Positions 7,663-16,275 of a stretch of DNA of 64,000 bases are shown here, in pieces. A program made the position numbers and the translations under genes. Positions within the stretch are counted from its first letter, which is position 1; each line of letters starts with the position of its first letter. The notes beneath the pieces were generated by a model. It was not told where the DNA came from, made no database searches, and saw nothing but the letters and a program-made list of their open reading frames with translations. Source of the stretch: Nocardioides humi. Lineage in GTDB: Bacteria; Actinomycetota; Actinomycetes; Propionibacteriales; Nocardioidaceae. The stretch lies in contig NZ_CP041146.1 in assembly GCF_006494775.1 (NCBI RefSeq), forward strand, positions 1,364,001-1,428,000. The letters are read 5' to 3'.

Positions 7663-9186
7663 CTAGGCGAAGTGGGCGAGATGGCGGGCGGAGATGAGCT
7701 CGGCGACCTGAGCGAGGTCGGTGACGACCGCGTCGGCGCCCGCGGCGGCGAGGCGATCGGCCTTGGCGGCATCGGCGGCGAAGCCGACGGCGAAGCCGCC
7801 TGCCCGGCGGCCTTCGACGACGTCGTACGCGGTGTCGCCGACGAACACCACCGGACCACTCGCCGACAGTCGCTCGAGGACGGCGCTCTTCGGGTGGGCA
7901 TGGCCGACGACGGACGTGACCCGGACCTCGGGCAGCAGCGCGGCCAGGTCCGCGGTGACCACCCGTGGGTCGGCTCCCGACACGATGTGGATGCTCACGT
8001 CGTTCCGCATCGCCCAGGTCAGCAGGTCGCGGGCCCCGGGGCCGAGTCGCGGCGGTGCCGCGGCGAGCATCCCCTCGTTCCACCGGGCGACCGCCCGGGC
8101 GAGAGCGTGATCCCGGACGCCCTGACGGCTGAAGAACGATGACAGGGGCAGCGTGAAGTCCCGGCGGAAGTCCTGGACGGTCCTGAGCCGGTCGACGTCG
8201 ACGCCGAGCTCGGCGAGGACGGAGACGCTGACCTCGCGGGCGCGCTCGTCGTCATCGACGACCGTGCCGTTCCAGTCGAGGCACAGGACCGGGCGACCGC
8301 CGGCTGCCGGGGGAAGGCGGGTCCATCCCGCATCGCTCCACTCCCAGCGGCTGACGCTCGGGGCCAGGACTGGGGAGGTGCTCGCCTCGCTCTCGCCCGA
8401 CGGCGGCAGCGACAGCCGGCGTACGACGACGTCGGTCGACTCCCCGTCGCTGCTCGGCGTCAGGTCGACGAAGGTCACCTCGTGCGGCACCTCGACGAGC
8501 GCGCCGACCGAGAGCTGGAGAGCGGAGCCGACCGCGTGCTCGACGCGGGCGTGCAGGTGCCCGTTGAGCACGAGCGTCGGCGCCGGGCGGTCCGTCAGGT
8601 CCGGAGGCACCGCGTCGTGGTTGCGGAGGGTGCCGGCGTCGCGAACGCCGGCGCCCGCGAGCCGCTCCGTGACGTCGAGGACCGGGTAGTGACTCGCGAG
8701 GACGACGAGCCCGGCCGGCCAGCTCGAGGGGTCGGGGAGGACGCCGACGCAGGTGCGGCCGCCGTCGTCGCTCCACACCGTGAGGCCGCACAGGCCGAAG
8801 CCGGCGTGTCTCTCGAGGGTCGAGCCCGCGAGAGACAGGTCCGCAGCGGGATCGGCGACCTCCGCTTCGAACGACTCGTTGTCCCGGGCCCGGTCGTGAT
8901 TGCCCGGCACCACGCGGACCGGTCCGGGGAAGACCGACAGCGCAGCGCGGACGTCGCGCAGCGAAGCCTGGTCTCCCAGATCGGCCAGGTCCCCGAGAGC
9001 GAGCAGCAGGACGGCCCGCTGGGCGGTCGCAGCCCGGACGGCGGACGCGAGAATGGCGGGGGCCTCGTCGTAGCGGAGCCGGTTGTGCCACACGGCTTCG
9101 CCGCGGCCGCCGAGGTGCGCGTCGCTGAGCACGGCGATGCGGACGGTGCCCGGTCCGGGTGGAGGCATCGGGACGGGCTGCGTCAC
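7663..9186 (-). CDS. Calcineurin-like phosphoesterase fused to a HAD hydrolase
   Basis: 507 residues with two enzymes in one chain. The N-terminal half (about 12-250) carries every metallophosphoesterase block: VLSDAHLGG, GDLADLG, GNHDRARD, ASHYPV and NGHLHARVEH. The C-terminal half (about 300-505) is a HAD phosphatase: LCLDWNGTVVDDD (motif I, with Asn where the second Asp is usual), SGADP (II), HPKSAVL (III) and FVGDTAYDVVEG (IV). GTG at 9186 overlaps the upstream stop by 4 bases. Within a nucleoside operon, a role in stripping phosphate from nucleotides or (deoxy)ribose phosphates is likely but inferred. The DxN motif I is found in some HAD phosphatases and need not abolish activity. Confidence 0.85.
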   Translation of the reverse strand: MTQPVPMPPPGPGTVRIAVLSDAHLGGRGEAVWHNRLRYDEAPAILASAVRAATAQRAVLLLALGDLADLGDQASLRDVRAALSVFPGPVRVVPGNHDRARDNESFEAEVADPAADLSLAGSTLERHAGFGLCGLTVWSDDGGRTCVGVLPDPSSWPAGLVVLASHYPVLDVTERLAGAGVRDAGTLRNHDAVPPDLTDRPAPTLVLNGHLHARVEHAVGSALQLSVGALVEVPHEVTFVDLTPSSDGESTDVVVRRLSLPPSGESEASTSPVLAPSVSRWEWSDAGWTRLPPAAGGRPVLCLDWNGTVVDDDERAREVSVSVLAELGVDVDRLRTVQDFRRDFTLPLSSFFSRQGVRDHALARAVARWNEGMLAAAPPRLGPGARDLLTWAMRNDVSIHIVSGADPRVVTADLAALLPEVRVTSVVGHAHPKSAVLERLSASGPVVFVGDTAYDVVEGRRAGGFAVGFAADAAKADRLAAAGADAVVTDLAQVAELISARHLAHFA

Positions 9187-10564
9187 CTCTGCAGCACCTC
9201 CGCGACAGGGGCGCTGGCATGCACGTCGGACGGGTGGGTGCGGAGCTCTGCCCCTGCTCCGTCGAGGAGCCTCGCCGCGAAGCGCGAGGTCACCAGTCGG
9301 CGCGGTGAGTCGCTTTCCTGAGCGATGCCGGCACGCCCCCGGGCCCAGTTCCACCACACCGCATCGCCTTCCGTGTTCGCGAAGTCGGTCATGCGGTCGT
9401 GCGCGGCCAGGAGCCTCTCCCACCGACCGGCGCCGAGCTCGATCAGTACGAGCGTGTCGTCGAACGGGAAGAGGCGCCGCAGATCGAGCTCGGAGATGTC
9501 ACCGGCGAGGAGGGCGGCGACCGTCCCGTCGATCGGCGGCTGGGTCCACAGCTCGCAGGCGGGCACGATCGCCGCGTCGGCGTCCGCGACCCGGTCCAGC
9601 CATGCCCGGGCGATGAAGTCGCCCAGGTCGTTGGCCTCGCCCGGTCGCATCGTCAACGTCTCGCGGAGGTGACCGATCGTGGTGCCCTGCCAGCGCCGCA
9701 GCTGTTCCTGGAGCAGGGCCCGAGGGCCGGTCCCGGGCGTCGGGTCCGAGCCGGCGGCCGGCGTCCGCAGCACGTGCGGCGCATGGACCCGAGCGGCGCC
9801 GTCGGCGGGCAGATCGACGACCAGCACCGAGCCGGCGAAGCCATGTCCGTGACCTGCCGGTACGCCGTGCAGGACTCCGCTCCAGCCGGTGAGGGTGTGG
9901 CCGCCGAGGATCAGGTCGAACGAGGCTGCGACCGCCGAGGTCTCCGTCTCCCACCGGCCGGTGCGCGTGCCGGTCGCGGTCCAGGTGACGCCGTTGTGCC
10001 AGAGGGCGACGACCCAACGGGCGCCGGCGCGCCTCAGTGACGTCGCCTCGAGCGCAACGGCCTGCATCCAGTCGGAGCGACGTTCAGGTGCGTGGCCGAG
10101 CAGCTCGGAGGAAGGGTGGCTGATCCCGATGACGCCGACACCGCCGGCGGGGGTGCTGAGCAAGGTGCTCGGGGGAGCTCGGTGCCTCGGTCGGCGCAGA
10201 GCACGGGGAACGCGAGCACCCGGCCGAGATCGGGAAGGAGGCCGGGGTCGTCGAACTCGTGGTTGCCGGCCGCGGCGGCGGCGATGGGCACGTCCGCGAA
10301 CGCCGGCGGCCAGTCGTCGCGGAGCAGGCCACGCGCCGCTCCCCCGCTGAGGTCCCCGCCGTCGAGCCACAGCACCGGACCGTCCAGGCGTTCCCGGTCG
10401 AGCAGCTGCTCGAGGTACGGGATGCAGCCGGTGCGGCCGTAGGTGGTCGCCAACGGCTCGAACGTCGCGAGGAGGTCGTTGGTCGCCAGGATCCGCAGGG
10501 CGGTCCCGGGGCGACGGACGGGCAGCGACGTCGGGACGGACTGCCGGGCGGTCGATCGGGTCAC
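9183..10564 (-). CDS. 5'-nucleotidase / 2',3'-cyclic phosphodiesterase-like protein, apparent frameshift
   Basis: GTG at 10564 overlaps the permease stop by 4 bases and opens RILATNDLLATFEPLA, then WLDGGDLSGG and AGNHEFDDP, the 5'-nucleotidase metallophosphatase core. This frame fails after ADRGTELPRAP, and the next frame continues STLLSTPAGGVGVIGISH to a normal C-terminal 5'-nucleotidase domain ending at 9183. One extra base in the G run at 10171-10175 restores about 460 residues. No signal peptide is visible, unlike most secreted 5'-nucleotidases. Two usual metal ligands look altered: TNDLLA for TNDxHG and GGHTL for GGHTH. It probably acts on nucleotides feeding the salvage pathway. Confidence 0.75.
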
Positions 10565-11577
10565 AGGCGATCCGCCTCCTGGGAGGAGATCGACAGGTCC
10601 GCGGTCAGCGACGGCTGGGGCGGCTGGGGCGGCTCGTCGGGACCTCCTGCCGTCGGGGTCGCCGCCGGCCGGCGGCGTCGGAGGAGCTCCTGGCCGCGAG
10701 CCACGAGGACGAGGAGGACGATCACGGCGGCGTACGGGACGACGGCCGACAGCTCCGTGGGCAGGTGGAGCGCCTGGAGATTGACGCCGACCGCGTCGAA
10801 GGCGGCGAAGGCGAACGCGAGCGGGATGAGCAGACCGCAGCGGCTGCCGGCCACGAAGATGAGCGTCAGAGCGACGAAGCCGCGGCCCGAGGTCATGTCC
10901 GGGGTGAACTGCGCAGTGCCGGACAACGCGAGCTGCGCACCGCCGAGACCGATGAGAGCGCCTCCGACGATCAGTGCGATCGCTTGGGTACGGCGCACGT
11001 CGAACCCCTGCGCCTGGACGACATCCGGGCGAGTGCCGGTCGCTCTCAGGACGACGCCGGACCGCCAGTTGTTGATCCACCACGTCGTCGCCACGGCGGC
11101 CCCGATGGCCACATAGACCAGCACGGTCTGGGAGCCGAGGAGCTGACCCAGCCACGGCAGTCCCTGGTCCCAGTGTGCGCCGACGTGGGGCAGGGGGCTG
11201 AGCGAGGGAGTCGTGATGGTGCCGGCCGTTCCGTACAGGATGCCGGTGAGGACGGCCGTGCCCCCGCTGACCGCGAAGTTGAGCGCGATGCCGATGACGT
11301 AGAGGTTCGCGCGAAGGCCGAGCGCCAGGAGGGCCAGGAGACCGGCGAGAGCCGCTCCGGTGGCCATGCCCGCCAGCACGCCGACCCACGGGCTGCCGCC
11401 GGTCTTGGCGGCGACCAGGATCGCTCCGTAGCAGCCGGCGAGCATGATGCCTTCGGCGCCGAGGTTCAGCGCTCCCGCCCGGTACGGCAGGTAGACGCCG
11501 AGGGCGACGAAGAGGAGGGCTGCTCCCCCACGCAGGGTGGAGGTCCACAGATCGGCGCCGAGCAGCAGGTCAGTCAC
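10561..11577 (-). CDS. Nucleoside ABC transporter permease (BMP-type, second subunit)
   Basis: 338 residues with eight or more membrane segments. GTG at 11577 begins VTDLLLGADLWTSTLRGGA and the family motif YRAGALNLGAEGIMLAGC follows (about residues 35-52), typical of the YufQ/NupQ-like permeases that pair with BMP-type binding proteins. VLRATGTRPDVVQAQGFDV is the cytoplasmic EAA-like loop contacting the ATPase. The gene overlaps the upstream permease by 8 bases and the downstream nucleotidase-like gene by 4, so translation is coupled throughout. The C-terminal 35 residues (PAATPTAGGPDEPP...) are an unstructured Pro-rich tail. Confidence 0.9.
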   Translation of the reverse strand: MTDLLLGADLWTSTLRGGAALLFVALGVYLPYRAGALNLGAEGIMLAGCYGAILVAAKTGGSPWVGVLAGMATGAALAGLLALLALGLRANLYVIGIALNFAVSGGTAVLTGILYGTAGTITTPSLSPLPHVGAHWDQGLPWLGQLLGSQTVLVYVAIGAAVATTWWINNWRSGVVLRATGTRPDVVQAQGFDVRRTQAIALIVGGALIGLGGAQLALSGTAQFTPDMTSGRGFVALTLIFVAGSRCGLLIPLAFAFAAFDAVGVNLQALHLPTELSAVVPYAAVIVLLVLVARGQELLRRRRPAATPTAGGPDEPPQPPQPSLTADLSISSQEADRL

Positions 11578-12634
11578 GAGAGGTCTCCTGGGGACGACGA
11601 CGGGGACGGGTCGGCTCCGAGCGCGCTCGGAGCGCGACCGCGGCGGCGATGATGACGACGCCCTGCAGCAGGGAGCCGAGACCGGCGCTGACACCGAGGT
11701 CCCGCTGGATGCCGACGAAGCCGGTGGAGAGGACCGCCAGCATCGTGGCCATCGGCAGCACGGCGACGACGCCGGAGGTGACGAGGATGGCCGCGGTGAG
11801 GCCGCTCCAGGCGATCGAGGCCGAACCACCGAAGGCGCCGTCCTGGTAGCGGTGGAAGACGCCGAGGACCTGGACCGCGCCGGCGAGACCGCAGATGCCG
11901 CCCGAGACCGAGAGCACCTGTCGCTCGAAGACGGTCGGGCTGACCCCGTTGAGCTCGGCGGCGACCGGGTTCAGCCCGAACATCCGCGTGCGGTGACCCC
12001 ACTGGTGGCGGCGGTAAACGACCGCCACGACGATGAACGCCGCGAGCGCGACGAAGATGCCGACGTGGAAGCTGGTGCGCTGCAGGACGAGCGGCAGCCA
12101 CGCATGTTCGGGGACCTGACGCGTGGCGATGACGCTGAAGGCGTCGGGGTCCTGGAAGGTCGTGCGGACCAGCAGACGGGCGAGCCCGTCAGCGAGGTAG
12201 TTGGCGACCAGGCTCAGCACGATCAGGTCGAGCCCGGTGAGCCGGGTCAGGGCATGCGTGACCACCGACCATGCGGCGCCTGCCGCGACGCCTGCCGCCA
12301 TCGTCACGACGATGACCAGCAGGCCGGGCCCGGGACAGGCCGGGGCGACGATGCCCGCAGCCGCCGCCCCGAAGACGTACTGACCGATCTGGCCGACGTC
12401 GAACAGCCCCGCCCTGAAGGCAACGGTCGCGGCGACGGCGATGAACAGGATGGGCGTCAGCTTCCCGACGGTGGCGCCGATCGCGGTCGGTCCTCCGACG
12501 ACGCCGGTGAGGAACGCGTCGAGCGCCGGCACGACCGCCGCAGGGCCTTGCAGGAGGACGACCAGCAGGCCGACCAGCACCAGGCCCGAGAGGGTGACCG
12601 AGGTGATGGCGCGGGCGAAGTTCAGCGGAGACAT
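11570..12634 (-). CDS. Nucleoside ABC transporter permease (BMP-type, first subunit)
   Basis: 354 residues, about nine hydrophobic segments. FRAGLFDVGQIGQYVFGA (about 73-90) is the hallmark of the first permease of BMP-type nucleoside importers (YufP/NupP-like), and MFGLNPVAAELNGVSPTVFE is the loop that couples to the ATPase. It would form the channel together with the product of the next gene for uptake of ribo- and deoxyribonucleosides. Its ATG at 12634 shares one base with the stop region of the ATPase gene; its end overlaps the next permease by 8 bases. Confidence 0.9.
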   Translation of the reverse strand: MSPLNFARAITSVTLSGLVLVGLLVVLLQGPAAVVPALDAFLTGVVGGPTAIGATVGKLTPILFIAVAATVAFRAGLFDVGQIGQYVFGAAAAGIVAPACPGPGLLVIVVTMAAGVAAGAAWSVVTHALTRLTGLDLIVLSLVANYLADGLARLLVRTTFQDPDAFSVIATRQVPEHAWLPLVLQRTSFHVGIFVALAAFIVVAVVYRRHQWGHRTRMFGLNPVAAELNGVSPTVFERQVLSVSGGICGLAGAVQVLGVFHRYQDGAFGGSASIAWSGLTAAILVTSGVVAVLPMATMLAVLSTGFVGIQRDLGVSAGLGSLLQGVVIIAAAVALRARSEPTRPRRRPQETSRD

Positions 12635-14142
12635 CAGGCTGTCGCTCCTCGATCGATGCCGCCCAGCAGCTCGCCCAATCTGCCCACGCTGAGCTCTTCT
12701 GCGGGAAAGGACTGGCTCAGGTCGCCGTTGTAGAGCACGTGGACGCGGTCGCTGAGCTCGAGGAGCTCGTCGAGGTCGCTGGTGAGCAGCACCACGCCGC
12801 CTCCCCCTTCCGCGAACCGGTCGAGACGGCGCCGGATCTGGGCCGCCGCCGCGAAGTCGACGCCCCGCGTCGGCTCATGGGCGATCAGCACGCTCGCGTC
12901 GTGGGCGAGCTCGCGGGCCACGACGAACTTCTGGAGGTTGCCACCGCTGAGCTCCCCGGCCAACTGGTCGTGCCCGGTCGCGACGACGCCGTAGTCCCTC
13001 AGACAGTCGTCGGTGCGCTCATCGACCTCGGATCGTTCGAGCCAGCCACCGCGACGGGTGTAGCGAGGGTCGACCCGGGCCGTGAGCAGGTTGTCGGCCA
13101 GCGTGGCCTCGGCTGCGACCGCGGCCTGCTTCACGTTGCTCGGGACCAGACGCACGCCCTTCCGGCGGCGGCGCCACGGCGAGAGGGAGGTGACGTCACG
13201 CCCGTCGAGCAGCACCGGCGCGAACGCGCCGTGGCGTCGCAGCCCGGTGAGCGTGGCGACGAGCTCGTCCTGCCCGTTGCCGGCGACCCCCGCGATGCCG
13301 ACGATCTCACCCTCGGCGACGGCGAGTGCGGAGCCGGCGCGCAGCCTCATCCGGTTGTGGCGGGTGCCGTCGTGATCGCCGCGTGCCCGGCCGCGATCCC
13401 CGCGGTGCGACCGCCCTCGCCCCGGGTCGACCGCGGCGGTCTTGGAGGTCATGGCGCGGCCGAGCTCGGCGAGGTCGAACGGGGGCTCGTCGAAGGTCGC
13501 AACCGTCTCGCCGCGTGCCAGGACGCTGACCCGATCGCAGAAGGCAGCGACCTCACGCAGCTTGTGGCTGATGAACACCGCGCTCACGCCGGTGGGGGTC
13601 AGCCCCCGGATCATCTCGAAGAGGCCGTCGACCTCATGCGGTGTCAGGTACGTCGTCGGCTCGTCGAGCAGCAGGCAGCGGGCGCCGCGGTGGATGACCG
13701 AGAGGATCTCCACGCGCTGCTGGAGGGAGACCGGCAGCCGGTCGGCCTGCGTGTCCAGCGGCACCTCCAGGCCGGTGGAGTCCATGAGCTCGGTGACCTC
13801 ACGCCTGAGTCGCCGCCAGTCGACCCGACCTCCCGCCGGAGCAGCGAGAGCGATCTGCTCGATGACGGTCAGGCCCGGCACGGTCGAGAGCTGCTGTCTG
13901 ACCAGGCCGACGGCGGTGTCGACGCTCACCTCCCCGGCGTCGGCGGCGATCTCCCCCGCGATGATGCGCATGAGCGTGCTCTTCCCGGCGCCGTTCTCAC
14001 CGACGAGGGCGAGGATCTCGCCCTCGTCGACGGCGAGGTCGGCACGGGTCAGGGCAGGGACGCTGCCGAACCGTCGGGCGACGGCCCGGCACCGGACCAC
14101 GGTCGAGCCGGGCCGCTGCGTGGTGTGGCGCTGCGATGTCAT
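12634..14142 (-). CDS. Nucleoside ABC transporter ATP-binding protein, two ATPase domains
   Basis: 502 residues with tandem ATPase domains as in BMP-type nucleoside and simple-sugar importers. Domain 1: LVGENGAGKST (Walker A, about 43-53), LLLDEPTTYL (Walker B), but the signature is LPVSLQQRVEI rather than LSVGQQQRVEI. Domain 2 (about 255-495): degenerate Walker A GVAGNGQDEL, good signature LSGGNLQKFVVAREL, and LIAHEPTRGVD. A degenerate second Walker A is normal in this family; the altered first signature is not. A charged linker (DPGRGRSHRGDRGRARGD) joins the domains. ATG 14142 overlaps the binding-protein stop by 4 bases. Confidence 0.92.
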   Translation of the reverse strand: MTSQRHTTQRPGSTVVRCRAVARRFGSVPALTRADLAVDEGEILALVGENGAGKSTLMRIIAGEIAADAGEVSVDTAVGLVRQQLSTVPGLTVIEQIALAAPAGGRVDWRRLRREVTELMDSTGLEVPLDTQADRLPVSLQQRVEILSVIHRGARCLLLDEPTTYLTPHEVDGLFEMIRGLTPTGVSAVFISHKLREVAAFCDRVSVLARGETVATFDEPPFDLAELGRAMTSKTAAVDPGRGRSHRGDRGRARGDHDGTRHNRMRLRAGSALAVAEGEIVGIAGVAGNGQDELVATLTGLRRHGAFAPVLLDGRDVTSLSPWRRRRKGVRLVPSNVKQAAVAAEATLADNLLTARVDPRYTRRGGWLERSEVDERTDDCLRDYGVVATGHDQLAGELSGGNLQKFVVARELAHDASVLIAHEPTRGVDFAAAAQIRRRLDRFAEGGGGVVLLTSDLDELLELSDRVHVLYNGDLSQSFPAEELSVGRLGELLGGIDRGATA

Positions 14143-15170
14143 GCGCTCGGGACGTCGACCTTGCCGCTGACGACGTCGTCGTAGGCCTTCTTGCCCGCCT
14201 CGACGACATGGGCGGGCAGCTGGTAGTCGTCGGTGCCGTCGTCGGTGATGTACGGGATCGAGAAGACGCCGTCGGCGAGGCCGAGCTCGTTGGACCCGGC
14301 CGTCGCCGTACCTTCGACGAACTGCGCGATGGCGAACCGGGCCTCCTCGTCGGCCGCCTCCGCGGCGATGAACGCCACGGCGGGATCACGGTCCTTGGCC
14401 GCCGCATAGTCGGACAGGTCGCTGGCCACGACCTGATAGCCCTTGTCGTCGGCCTGGAAGTACACCTCGAGGTTCGACCCGGCGGCCGAGTAGATGACGT
14501 CGGCGCCCCGGGTGGTCTGGGAGCGGGCGACGGCAGCGGCCTTCGCCGCGTCGGAGAAGCTGCCCACCGCGTTCTCGAGGACCTCGACCGAGGGATCGAC
14601 CGACTGGGCGCCTGCCTTGAAGCCGGCGCTGAACCGCTTGAGGGGCGGCGAGTCGTCGCCCAGGACCACGCCGAGGACGCCCGACTCGCTCATCGCCGCG
14701 GACATGGCGCCGGCGACGTAGGTGCCCTGCTCGTTGGCCGGGCTGTAGTTGTAGACGTTGTCGCCCTCGGCCGCGCCGCTGAGGATGAAGAACTTCTGGT
14801 CCGGATAGTCGCGAGCGACCTCGGTGACGATCTCGCCGACGGCGAAGAACGCCGTACCGATCGCCTCGTAGCAACCCTTGTCGGCGGCGGCCCGGAGATT
14901 GTCGGCGACCTGGGCCAGGCCGGTGCCGTCGACGATGTCGATGTCGACGCCCTCGTCCTTCTCGGCCAGTTCGAGACCGCGCTGGATCGTCTGCTGCGCG
15001 GTGTTGCTGGCGGTCGGCTGCTCGAACACGAACGCGTAGCCGCAGTCACCGCCGGACGCGCTGTCGGGGTCGCCGCAGGCGGCGAGGGCGGCGACGCCCA
15101 CGAGGGCGGCCGCTGCCGCGGCCGGGGCTCGTCGAGCCGACCGTGCGCGCAGGTGGATGCTGATGGACAT
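14139..15170 (-). CDS. BMP-family nucleoside-binding lipoprotein
   Basis: 343 residues. The signal peptide starts SIHLRARSARRAP and ends in a lipobox (ALAAC-G, Cys ~32). The mature part has the BMP/PnrA pattern, for example FFILSGAAEGDNVYNYSPA and EQGTYVAGAMSAAMSESG, the region around the nucleoside pocket and hinge. Such lipoproteins capture purine or pyrimidine nucleosides for the neighbouring permeases. ATG 15170 follows a GAGGGAG site at proper spacing. It is the first gene of the transport operon, 61 bases after the RpiR regulator gene. Confidence 0.93.
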   Translation of the reverse strand: MSISIHLRARSARRAPAAAAAALVGVAALAACGDPDSASGGDCGYAFVFEQPTASNTAQQTIQRGLELAEKDEGVDIDIVDGTGLAQVADNLRAAADKGCYEAIGTAFFAVGEIVTEVARDYPDQKFFILSGAAEGDNVYNYSPANEQGTYVAGAMSAAMSESGVLGVVLGDDSPPLKRFSAGFKAGAQSVDPSVEVLENAVGSFSDAAKAAAVARSQTTRGADVIYSAAGSNLEVYFQADDKGYQVVASDLSDYAAAKDRDPAVAFIAAEAADEEARFAIAQFVEGTATAGSNELGLADGVFSIPYITDDGTDDYQLPAHVVEAGKKAYDDVVSGKVDVPSA

Positions 15171-15231
15171 GTGGTTGCTCCCTCGGGTAGCTGGATCCGA
15201 GACGGGTGGGTGGTTCGTGGTCGGTGGACCG

Positions 15232-16137
15232 TCAGAGCTGATGCTCGGTGGCGATGTCGTGGCCGCGCTCGATGTGCGCGAGGGTGGCCGGGTCCGCATG
15301 GACGGACAGGTCGACGAAGAGGGCGTCGACGATGGCCAGGTGGGCGAGCCGGCTCGCCATCGCCTCGACGCGGACCCCGGTCCCCTCGCCACCGGTGACG
15401 AGCGCGTGGGTGGCGAGCTGGGTCAGGGGGGAGCGGGCGAAGCTGGTGATCGCGACGACGTCGGCACCGCGGTCGGCGGCGGTCTGGGCACTGGCGAGCG
15501 TCTCGCGCGTCGCACCGGTGTGGCTGATCACCAGCGCGACGTCACCGGCGGACAACAGGCCGGCCGACAGGTGCTGGGTGAGGCTGTCGACGGGTGCGTC
15601 GACGGTGAGACCGAGCAACCGCAGCCGGTAGGCGGCGTCCTGGGCGATCGGGCTGGACGGTCCGACGCCGATCAGAAGGATCCGACGTGCCTGACGCAGC
15701 GCGCGGCTGGTTGCGGCGAAGGCGGCTCGGTCGAGGGTGGAGAGGCTGCCGCGCAGGACGCCGGCGCTGGAGCTGACGACCTTCTCCAGCACGTCGCCGC
15801 TCTCGTCCGCCGGCACGACCTGGTCGAAGTCGTCGGGCGACCCCGGTGCGGCAGCCGTCGCGACGAGCTGGCGCTTCGCGTCGTGGTAGCCGCGGAAGCC
15901 CATGCGCTGACACGCTCGCACGACCGTGGACTCCGAGGTGCCCGCGAGCTCGGCCACATCGCTGACGCTCAGCACCCCGACCCTCTCGCCGCGCTCCAGC
16001 AGGACCGTCGCCACCCGCGCATCACTGCGCCGCAGGGTCGCCAGGACGCCACGGATCCGCTCCACCGCGGTCGCCTCCGCTGCCGCGGATGCCGCGTCGT
16101 CCGGGAGGTTCTCGCCGACTGCCTCGCTCGCCGTCAT
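15232..16137 (-). CDS. MurR/RpiR family transcriptional regulator (HTH + SIS)
   Basis: 301 residues. The N-terminal HTH_6 domain (about 22-100) contains SVSDVAELAGTSESTVVRAC as the recognition region; the C-terminal SIS domain (about 135-270) has ILLIGVGPSSPIAQDAAYRL and DVALVISHTGATRETL, the phosphosugar-binding loops. RpiR regulators sense sugar phosphates; beside nucleoside import and thymidine phosphorylase, (deoxy)ribose-1- or 5-phosphate is the natural guess. It is the first gene on the minus strand of this cluster and probably represses it. The upstream region holds repeated TCTTGC elements. Confidence 0.9.
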   Translation of the reverse strand: MTASEAVGENLPDDAASAAAEATAVERIRGVLATLRRSDARVATVLLERGERVGVLSVSDVAELAGTSESTVVRACQRMGFRGYHDAKRQLVATAAAPGSPDDFDQVVPADESGDVLEKVVSSSAGVLRGSLSTLDRAAFAATSRALRQARRILLIGVGPSSPIAQDAAYRLRLLGLTVDAPVDSLTQHLSAGLLSAGDVALVISHTGATRETLASAQTAADRGADVVAITSFARSPLTQLATHALVTGGEGTGVRVEAMASRLAHLAIVDALFVDLSVHADPATLAHIERGHDIATEHQL

Positions 16138-16146
16138 ACCGTCTCC

Positions 16147-16194
16147 ACTCTTGCAAGGAATCTTGCCTTTGATGCACTCTTAGGCAAGAAGAGT
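16147..16194. promoter_or_regulatory. Operator-like repeats upstream of the RpiR regulator
   Basis: TCTTGC occurs at 16149-16154 and 16161-16166, spaced by 12 bases, and its complement GCAAGA at 16184-16189. ACTCTT (16176-16181) and AAGAGT (16189-16194) form an inverted repeat around AGGCAAG. The AT-rich patch stands out from its GC-rich surroundings and lies 10-57 bases before the regulator start, a good place for autoregulation. Which protein binds is inferred. Confidence 0.4.
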
Positions 16195-16275
16195 TGCTTG
16201 AAGGAGCGCCCGCGTCAAGAGGCGGGCGGCAAGTTTCCTCATCGTTCACACGCAGTACGCGGAAGGTGGTCGCAG

